Position numbers and translations under genes: made by a program
Notes under the pieces: generated by a model
Databases searched by the model: none
Seen by the model: only the letters and a program-made list of their open reading frames with translations
Told to the model about the DNA's origin: nothing
Assembly (NCBI GenBank): GCA_018238825.1
Contig: JABCSP010000062.1
Span: forward strand, 1 to 9,669
DNA length: 9,669 nt
Direction of reading: 5' to 3'
From: Candidatus Thorarchaeota archaeon
Lineage (GTDB): Archaea; Asgardarchaeota; Thorarchaeia; Thorarchaeales; Thorarchaeaceae
Shown here: positions 4,543 through 9,669 of the stretch, piece by piece
Layout of the letters: each line of letters opens with the position of its first letter
How positions within the stretch are numbered: position 1 is the stretch's first letter

Positions 4543-7431
4543 CTATTTGCGCCGGATGCATACTACCAGAACTAGTAACACAATCACACCAGCTGCCGCA
4601 ACGAGATACAAGTTATCTTGTATCCAACCAACAACATCAGTTGTTGTTGTTGTTGTGGTTGTAGTAGTAGTTGTTCCTGTTGTGGTTGTAGTAGTAGTAG
4701 TAGTAGTAGTTGTTGTTGTAGTGGTGGTTGTTGTTGTTGGAGGAACAATATCATAGATCACTTCTGAAGATGTTGCAGTATTCATCGCGTAGTCATACGC
4801 TACAACTTGGAATTTCACTTGAAGTGGATAAGGTGAAGGATCTATTACTCCACGATAGTGCGTACCATTAGAAATCATTGTAACGTAGTTTGTCAACACC
4901 CAATTATCTACAGTCCATTCTAAATCAACTGCCCATATTCCAGAAGCATTGGTCGCATCAGAAACCGAAACAATGACCTCCACATATGTGGAATCCACTA
5001 CTGTTGCAGTTGCATTGTGAGTGAATGAATGAATCACAGGTGCTACTGTATCTGCAACTTGGTAATCTCCCCAACCAATTGGTGATCCGAGAGCAGAACT
5101 GTTGATGGGAAAAATCCTGTAATCTATAGAGAAACCATACTTGTGAACTGGTATCGTTACTGTATACAATCCTGAGGATTTCGTCATGTTAGACTCGTCT
5201 GTTGCTGTCCAGCTACAATTTGTCCATAGGAATTTTACATAATCCGCATTAGATATGTTAGCAGTGATAGTTACCAAATCAGAATATTCTGGAGCGGAAG
5301 GGGTACTATGAGACTCCCAGATAATAGGAAGTTTCATTGCTTCCTCCACTGCGTTTGATACATTCAGCTTACCATATCCCCATGTTGGATTTGGTACACC
5401 GCCTGTGAATACATCGGTGTATGCAGACGTTTCAATGATATTCTTGACAATAGAACCACAATCTGCATTTAATTGAAGTATGAGTGCTGCTGCTCCTGCA
5501 ACATGTGGTCCTGATGCAGAAGTTCCGCTGAAGAGTCGATATCCTCCAAATACTGGATCCAATGCAAGACCGCCATAATGGTCAAACCATGCGGACCATG
5601 CAGAGTCACTTGACCAAGCTGAGATAATATCCCACCCACCTGGAGCAGCGATTGTCATTTTTGGAGCTCCATCAATTCTTGGACCATTTGATGAGAAGTA
5701 TGCACTGTCACCAGCTGTTGTAACCCCAATAGGTGCTCCCCATGTTAAGCCCCGTGTATAGTATGAAGCAACAGATATTGCTAAGTCAGCTGTTGATGGC
5801 CATGTGATGATATGCATATCAGTAACTCCATGTGCTGGATTCCACTCTGCACCACCACTCCAAGCGCTTGCATCATCAGAGATAAAGAAGTGATACTGCG
5901 CGGTCTGTGTATTTTTGATTTCAATTGACCAGTAAGCGGTGTCCTTTATTGTTCCACTGATATCAATTGCAATCATATGCAATCCACCTCTCGTGGAGTT
6001 TGCTATGAAGGTATCAATTGTCACGTTGGCTCCACTAGAAGCAGTGATCCATTGTTGATACCCAACACCAAAGGTGAGTTGATGTGTTATGTATCCTGTA
6101 GATGTTGGTTCAGAGATATTCACTTGGACATTATTCACAAATTTGTCAGCCAAAACTGTTAGGTATAATTCAGTTATTCCAATGGATGGTACCCAGAAAT
6201 CAGTTGAGAGAACGGTATTCGCAATTCCTATTCTATCAGCATGCCTCATTGCATTTCTGAGATTACCTGCCGGAACGATGACTGGAATTCCACTTGTTGT
6301 CAGAGCATCAATCAGCATCTCCACATTGCTTGAACCATCGAGAAACTCATAGGTCCAAGAACCGACCTCGATAAGAATGACATCCGCACCATGATCTCTA
6401 GCCCAGAAGAGTCCTTCTTCAACAGTTAATCCATCAGTACCAAAAATATTGATGGCCATAATTTCTGCATCCGGCGCGACGCCAACATACTTTCGGTATC
6501 CTAGCTGTCCTCCATTCAGGATACCCGCTACACCTGTGCCATGACCATCTGTATCATAAAACGTACTAGATGTGAGATTTACACCGCGCTCCCATACTTG
6601 TGTGAAGCCGCCATTCTTGTGTACTAGATATTTTGTTTTTGGAGTTTTGAGGGCAATTAGGTTCTCCCCCGCATTAAGTTGGTTATCACCATTGAGGTCA
6701 TCTACAACAAAGAAAGTGTCCCCATCATCAATTGATCCGATAGTGGTTCCGTTGTCTAGATATATCCAATCGACATCACAATCAAAGTTCCCATCTCCAT
6801 CAACATCAATTGAATAGAGTGTTTCATTAGCTGAAATGATAAAGTTCGAATTCAAATCAATCCCATCAGTACCATTGATAAAAAGCCAAGGTGGAGTAGT
6901 TGCAACATCAAACCACGAAAAGGTGCCGCCATCTGCAAAGAAGAAATCCGGATGTCGCCACTGAATCCCCGTATCAAGATCTGCAATCAGGATATCTTTT
7001 CCTGTTAGATTGAGACCATAGTAATCCTGCATATCCCACGCTAAATCAGCGTAGGTTTCTGTTCCTGGAACCGAAATATCACGAGGCATCTGATACTTGG
7101 GATTATGTAGAGGTTCAACACTCTCAAGGTAAGGATCATTCTTCAGGTGTTCTAATGCAACATCTGAAACCTTTGCCATGTAAATCGACCCTACGTTCTG
7201 TGGAGAGTCACCAAAATTGATTCCATTCATTTCATAGAATTCAATTTCAGATTGTGATAATTCTCTATCAAATCGAACAGTTACATCCTTTTGTTCCCCA
7301 CTATCAACAAATTCCTGAACGGGAATCTCCATTGATACTGGAGAGAATTCTTGGTCTTGTTCCTGTACAAGAGGATTGACCATAGTAAATATTGATACAA
7401 CCAAAATAATGAGTACAAGCGTGCGTTTCAT
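4543..7431 (-). CDS. Surface-anchored subtilisin-family (S8) serine protease with catalytic-domain insertions, Ig-like domains, polythreonine stalk and C-terminal membrane anchor
   Basis: A 962-residue exported protease. Order: signal peptide (1 to about 20); I9-like inhibitory propeptide (about 47-107); S8 catalytic domain with Asp153 in DTGI, His297 in DGHGTGVAG, oxyanion Asn390 in VPAGN and Ser638 in SGTSASGPH; two beta-sandwich or Ig-like regions (about 702-793 and 797-894); a stalk of 20 Thr, Gly and 12 Thr (899-931); a membrane helix (about 941-959) and the basic end RRK. The whole triad is intact, so it should be active. Compared with a plain subtilisin, about 110 extra residues lie between Asp and His, including EF-hand-like loops D209-D217 and D245-E256. 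About 180 extra lie between Asn390 and Ser638; residues 410-530 there look like a beta-sandwich, reminiscent of the jelly-roll in Clostridium Csp proteases. Sixteen N-glycosylation sequons support an exposed location. Its own promoter and Shine-Dalgarno precede it. Substrate unknown. Confidence 0.95.
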   Translation of the reverse strand: MKRTLVLIILVVSIFTMVNPLVQEQDQEFSPVSMEIPVQEFVDSGEQKDVTVRFDRELSQSEIEFYEMNGINFGDSPQNVGSIYMAKVSDVALEHLKNDPYLESVEPLHNPKYQMPRDISVPGTETYADLAWDMQDYYGLNLTGKDILIADLDTGIQWRHPDFFFADGGTFSWFDVATTPPWLFINGTDGIDLNSNFIISANETLYSIDVDGDGNFDCDVDWIYLDNGTTIGSIDDGDTFFVVDDLNGDNQLNAGENLIALKTPKTKYLVHKNGGFTQVWERGVNLTSSTFYDTDGHGTGVAGILNGGQLGYRKYVGVAPDAEIMAINIFGTDGLTVEEGLFWARDHGADVILIEVGSWTYEFLDGSSNVEMLIDALTTSGIPVIVPAGNLRNAMRHADRIGIANTVLSTDFWVPSIGITELYLTVLADKFVNNVQVNISEPTSTGYITHQLTFGVGYQQWITASSGANVTIDTFIANSTRGGLHMIAIDISGTIKDTAYWSIEIKNTQTAQYHFFISDDASAWSGGAEWNPAHGVTDMHIITWPSTADLAISVASYYTRGLTWGAPIGVTTAGDSAYFSSNGPRIDGAPKMTIAAPGGWDIISAWSSDSAWSAWFDHYGGLALDPVFGGYRLFSGTSASGPHVAGAAALILQLNADCGSIVKNIIETSAYTDVFTGGVPNPTWGYGKLNVSNAVEEAMKLPIIWESHSTPSAPEYSDLVTITANISNADYVKFLWTNCSWTATDESNMTKSSGLYTVTIPVHKYGFSIDYRIFPINSSALGSPIGWGDYQVADTVAPVIHSFTHNATATVVDSTYVEVIVSVSDATNASGIWAVDLEWTVDNWVLTNYVTMISNGTHYRGVIDPSPYPLQVKFQVVAYDYAMNTATSSEVIYDIVPPTTTTTTTTTTTTTTTTTTTTGTTTTTTTTTTTTDVVGWIQDNLYLVAAAGVIVLLVLVVCIRRK
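4639..4737 (-). repeat. Trinucleotide (Thr codon) repeat encoding the protease stalk
   Basis: Thirty-three codons encode 20 Thr, one Gly (GGA at 4675-4677) and 12 Thr. Codons mix ACA, ACT and ACC, but seven consecutive ACT codons (4690-4710) and short ACA runs make it prone to slippage. It is in frame throughout and forms the presumably O-glycosylated spacer between the Ig-like domains and the membrane helix. Confidence 0.95.
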
Positions 7432-7438
7432 CTTGATA

Positions 7439-7445
7439 CCTCTCC
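7439..7445 (-). promoter_or_regulatory. Shine-Dalgarno of the S8 protease gene
   Basis: GGAGAGG on the minus strand, within AAGGAGAGG, with seven bases to the ATG at 7431. It is one of the strongest ribosome sites in the window and fixes the start at a proper signal peptide (MKRTLVLIIL). Confidence 0.7.
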
Positions 7446-7474
7446 TTATGACATCTGGATACGGAATATAGAGA

Positions 7475-7490
7475 CATATAAGCTTCGTTT
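7475..7490 (-). promoter_or_regulatory. Promoter of the S8 protease gene (BRE-like plus TATA box)
   Basis: The minus strand reads AAACGAAGCTTATATG: a purine-rich BRE-like flank followed by a TATA box. Transcription about 26 bases downstream would start near 7452, leaving a leader of about 20 bases that holds the Shine-Dalgarno. The remainder of the 7432-7643 intergenic region shows only a weak dyad, TTGCGC / GCGTAA with one G-T pair (7522-7539), and no clear terminator for the FKBP gene. Confidence 0.55.
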
Positions 7491-7643
7491 GGATTCATTG
7501 AGTCTTTTTTTCGAGATTCACTTTGCGCAATTTAGCGTAAGTTTCAAATTTCCACAGCTAGTTCTGTATCTTCCTAGTCCAAAGAATTCTGATTATCAAG
7601 ATACAGACTCGATAGAAAGACGAAATGGAAACTTGTCTAACTA

Positions 7644-7973
7644 TTATTTCAAGTCCAGTAACTCGACCTCGAAAATCAGAGTGGAATTTGGTGGAATCAA
7701 CTCACCGCCAACGTCCTTATCCCCGTAAGCTAGTTCTGGGGGAATGGTAAGTTTACGCTTGCCACCCACTTTCATTGTGAGGACACCCTGATCCCATCCT
7801 TGGATTACTTGACCAACACCGATTTGGAATTCGAAAGGTACACCTCTATCCACGGAACTATCGAATTTCTTCCCGTCAGTCAACCAACCAGTATAATGAA
7901 CGACCACTATTTGTCCTTGTGTTGGTGATGTTCCGGTTCCAGGAACAATCTCTTCAATCTGCAGTTCTGCCAT
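7644..7973 (-). CDS. FKBP-type peptidyl-prolyl cis-trans isomerase, FKBP12-like
   Basis: A 109-residue single-domain FKBP that catalyses cis-trans isomerisation of X-Pro bonds in protein folding. It spans the whole FKBP12 fold with nothing added, and by eye about half its residues agree with human FKBP12 as I remember that sequence. Active-site and FK506-pocket residues are in place: Tyr27 (VVHYTG), Phe37-Asp38 (GKKFDSS), Val56-Ile57, Trp60 (QGWDQG), Tyr83 (AYG) and Phe101. It lacks the IF flap insertion of the SlyD-like FKBPs common in archaea. No signal peptide is present, so it acts in the cytoplasm. The start follows from fold length; a TATA-like box 24-31 bases upstream suggests a leaderless mRNA. 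It lies between the protease and the zinc-ribbon gene on the same strand, with gaps of 212 and 96 bases, so it is probably its own unit. Confidence 0.96.
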   Translation of the reverse strand: MAELQIEEIVPGTGTSPTQGQIVVVHYTGWLTDGKKFDSSVDRGVPFEFQIGVGQVIQGWDQGVLTMKVGGKRKLTIPPELAYGDKDVGGELIPPNSTLIFEVELLDLK

Positions 7974-7996
7974 AGTATCATCACAAAGTCGGAACC

Positions 7997-8004
7997 TAAT
8001 AAAC
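7997..8004 (-). promoter_or_regulatory. TATA-like element of the FKBP gene
   Basis: GTTTATTA on the minus strand, 24-31 bases before the ATG at 7973. Transcription would begin at or within a few bases of the ATG, and no Shine-Dalgarno is seen, so a leaderless mRNA is likely. Confidence 0.45.
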
Positions 8005-8069
8005 AGTATTGAGAAACATGATGGATATCATTTCAGCGGTAGGATGAAATATCGATAAGATTAGAGAAA

Positions 8070-8270
8070 TTATTGCTTTAGCATTCCAATGACTGTTTCC
8101 TTACTGACATGCCTTCCTGTACCTTTGGCTAATTCCTGGAGTGGATACACCATACCACAGCACTCACACTTCAAAGCGGAGAAGACAGCGCCTCCTACTC
8201 TGCCTAAGGACATCTCATAAATCACCATTTTCCAGTCTTCGTTTCCACACATCTCACATGAAATCTTCAT
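8070..8270 (-). CDS. Small zinc-ribbon protein
   Basis: A 66-residue protein starting MKISCEMCGNEDW, with two cysteine pairs: C5-x2-C8 and C35-x2-C38 (KCECCGMVY). These should bind one zinc ion as a zinc ribbon. The C-terminal third (HVSKETVIGMLKQ) looks helical. I do not recognise a family; nucleic-acid or protein binding are both possible. The frame stays open upstream to an ATG at 8435, but that would overlap the PurH 3' end by 101 bases and add a Lys-rich leader without conserved character. The chosen ATG at 8270 begins four residues before the first CxxC and lies 23-29 bases below a good TATA box, as expected for a leaderless mRNA. It follows PurH by 64 bases and precedes FKBP by 96. Confidence 0.75.
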   Translation of the reverse strand: MKISCEMCGNEDWKMVIYEMSLGRVGGAVFSALKCECCGMVYPLQELAKGTGRHVSKETVIGMLKQ

Positions 8271-8292
8271 ACCGGACACTGGATGCCTACAA

Positions 8293-8299
8293 CTATAAA
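8293..8299 (-). promoter_or_regulatory. TATA box of the zinc-ribbon gene
   Basis: TTTATAG on the minus strand, centred 26 bases before the ATG at 8270, in the short gap after the PurH stop. This distance places the transcription start at or next to the ATG and argues for the short form of the protein. Confidence 0.5.
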
Positions 8300-8334
8300 C
8301 TCTGCCATACTTTTTCTTTTTTCCAGTTCTGTAC

Positions 8335-9669
8335 TCAGTGTAAGAAAGCTCTAACACTCGACCAGACGAAGGAAATACCTGCATCATCTGCTGCTTGTAT
8401 AGATTCATTATCGCGTATCGAACCACCAGGAGCAATAATTGCAGATACTCCCTCTTTCACGGCGGCATCAATAGAATCACGATACGGAAAGAATGCATCC
8501 GAAGCCATGACTGAACCGTCAGTACGGTCTCCAGCTCGTTTCAAAGCTAATTCAACTGCGCCAATCCGAGAAGTCTGGCCCATTCCAACCCCAAGAGTTT
8601 TGGTCCCAGTACTGATCACAGCAGCATTTGATTTTGCATATTTGACTACCTTCCATGCGAACATTAAATCTGCAAGTTCTTGCTTGGAGGGTGATTTCTT
8701 TGAAACAACTTTGAGATCTGCTTCGGATATCTTATGAGAGTCTGATGGCTGTACTAGAATACCGTTTGGAACCAGCCGGATGGCTAAGTCGGGTATCTTG
8801 TACTCATTGAAGGTACATAGTATTAGTTTCTTCTTCTTTGTAAGGATCCCAATAGCTTGTTCATCAAATTCAGGAGCAATGATTGCATCAACGAACATGG
8901 CGTTGAGCTTCTTCGCTAGAGGTTCAGTAATTAGCCGATTGAATCCCATGGCCGAACCAAAAGCAGAGAGGTTGTCTGTAGCAAAGGCGTGGTCAAATGC
9001 GGTTTCAATATCATCAGCTGAAGCAACGCCACAGGGACTAGTGTGTTTGATAATTACGCATGAGGAATCATCGAGTTCTGAGAGAACTCCAATCGCGGCT
9101 GAGAAGTCTACTAGATTATTGTAAGAAACCTCTTTCCCATGAATCTGTTTGTAAAATGGGTGCGAGTCAGGATTCAGATAGTACTTTGCCTCTTGGTGCC
9201 AGTTTTCCCCATAGCGTAAATCTTGAGGGTTCTCGAAACCCATCACGAAACTAGATGCCCACTTCAAATCGGAAGAGAAGTAACGGCTTATTGCAATGTC
9301 ATATTTTGCGGTATGATGGAATGCCTTCACCGCGAGCTCTTTTCGTAGTTCTTGTGTGATCGATTCGTTTGTTATCGCAGCTGCTACTCTTTCATAGTCA
9401 GAGGGAGAGGAAACTACCAGAACTTCAGGATAATTCTTTGCAGCAGCTCTGAGAAGCGTCACACCACCAATATCGATATTCTCTATAGCATCCACAATAC
9501 TATGCTGTTGCGAGATGATCTGTTCAAAGGGATACAGATTGACAACTACTAGTCCAAAGGGGGGAAGATTCATCTGATCAAGTTCAGATTTCTGTTCAGT
9601 TGTTCCCAGAATTCCACCCATTATACTCGGGTGCAAGGTCTTGACACGCCCTCCCAAGATCTCAGGATA
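8335..9669 (-). CDS. purH: Bifunctional AICAR transformylase / IMP cyclohydrolase (PurH), N-terminus beyond the right edge
   Basis: The visible 444 residues carry out the last two steps of de novo purine synthesis: formyl transfer from 10-formyl-tetrahydrofolate to AICAR, then ring closure to IMP. Visible residues 1-75 are the end of the IMP cyclohydrolase (MGS-like) domain, with GGRVKTLHP (6-14) and DIGGVTLLRAAAKN. The rest is the AICAR transformylase domain, with LRYGEN, the catalytic Lys208-His209 in KHTSPCGVA, and the closing segment VWSSVRAFLH typical of PurH C-termini. Comparison with known PurH lengths suggests about 60-70 residues are missing, beyond the window. The frame continues through the right edge (YPEILGGRV), so the TTG codon at 9657 is not a start. 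LRYGENWHQ has Trp where most members have Pro. Many archaea use PurP and PurO instead, so this bacterial-type enzyme is informative about lineage or transfer. Confidence 0.96.
   Translation of the reverse strand, partial: YPEILGGRVKTLHPSIMGGILGTTEQKSELDQMNLPPFGLVVVNLYPFEQIISQQHSIVDAIENIDIGGVTLLRAAAKNYPEVLVVSSPSDYERVAAAITNESITQELRKELAVKAFHHTAKYDIAISRYFSSDLKWASSFVMGFENPQDLRYGENWHQEAKYYLNPDSHPFYKQIHGKEVSYNNLVDFSAAIGVLSELDDSSCVIIKHTSPCGVASADDIETAFDHAFATDNLSAFGSAMGFNRLITEPLAKKLNAMFVDAIIAPEFDEQAIGILTKKKKLILCTFNEYKIPDLAIRLVPNGILVQPSDSHKISEADLKVVSKKSPSKQELADLMFAWKVVKYAKSNAAVISTGTKTLGVGMGQTSRIGAVELALKRAGDRTDGSVMASDAFFPYRDSIDAAVKEGVSAIIAPGGSIRDNESIQAADDAGISFVWSSVRAFLH

Noticed and set aside
4547..4756. 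Plus-strand frame coding a polyvaline protein
   Set aside because: It is the mirror image of the threonine codon repeat of the S8 protease; no promoter or start signal.
7522..7539. Weak dyad TTGCGC / GCGTAA upstream of the protease promoter
   Set aside because: Only six pairs with one G-T; too weak to call as an operator or terminator.
8070..8435. 121-residue long form of the zinc-ribbon protein
   Set aside because: Overlaps purH by 101 bases, adds a leader with no recognisable character, and ignores a well-placed TATA box; the 66-residue form is preferred.
9655..9657. TTG as the start of purH
   Set aside because: The frame stays open to the edge with typical PurH residues (YPEIL) before it, so the gene is truncated by the window, not short.
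1..9669. CRISPR array, tRNA, rRNA, insertion sequence or toxin-antitoxin pair
   Set aside because: No spaced direct repeats, tRNA cloverleaf, transposase, terminal repeats or toxin-like small gene pair were seen by eye.

Overview
This is an AT-rich prokaryotic window with an archaeal look. TATA-like boxes with purine-rich upstream flanks sit at archaeal distances from starts. Some starts look leaderless, others have Shine-Dalgarno sequences. Exported proteins are dense in N-x-S/T sequons, and a giant secreted protease ends in a polythreonine stalk, one membrane helix and a basic tail. That surface-protein style, together with multi-PAS sensors, an FKBP12-like isomerase and bacterial-type PurH, best fits an Asgard archaeon, probably of the Thorarchaeia type. 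This is inferred from gene style; no rRNA or other marker gene is present.

Layout, left to right: (1) bases 1-2252, minus strand, the first 750 residues of a large soluble protein with six tandem PAS domains, whose output domain lies beyond the left edge; (2) 2253-2473, an AT-rich intergenic region with the promoter of the PAS gene and a strong 9-bp inverted repeat just past the next gene; (3) 2474-3283, minus, a metallo-beta-lactamase-fold hydrolase anchored outside the membrane, preceded by (4) 3368-3985, minus, an unrecognised five-helix membrane protein; (5) 4116-4448, plus, a small TPR protein, the only plus-strand gene, divergent from (4); (6) 4543-7431, minus, a 962-residue surface-anchored subtilisin-family (S8) protease with two large insertions in its catalytic domain; (7) 7644-7973, minus, an FKBP12-like peptidyl-prolyl isomerase; (8) 8070-8270, minus, a 66-residue zinc-ribbon protein whose start I place much later than the longest open frame allows; (9) 8335-9669, minus, the C-terminal 444 residues of PurH, cut by the right edge.

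The genes do not form one obvious pathway. Two themes stand out. One is cell-surface biochemistry: the S8 protease and the extracellular MBL hydrolase both have many glycosylation sequons. The other is housekeeping and regulation: PurH, FKBP, zinc ribbon, TPR and PAS sensor. Most genes appear to have their own promoter, so the window reads as a string of mostly single-gene units. No mobile element, CRISPR array, tRNA or rRNA was seen. No gene cluster here is convincing as a new multi-gene system. The most unusual single item is the architecture of the S8 protease.
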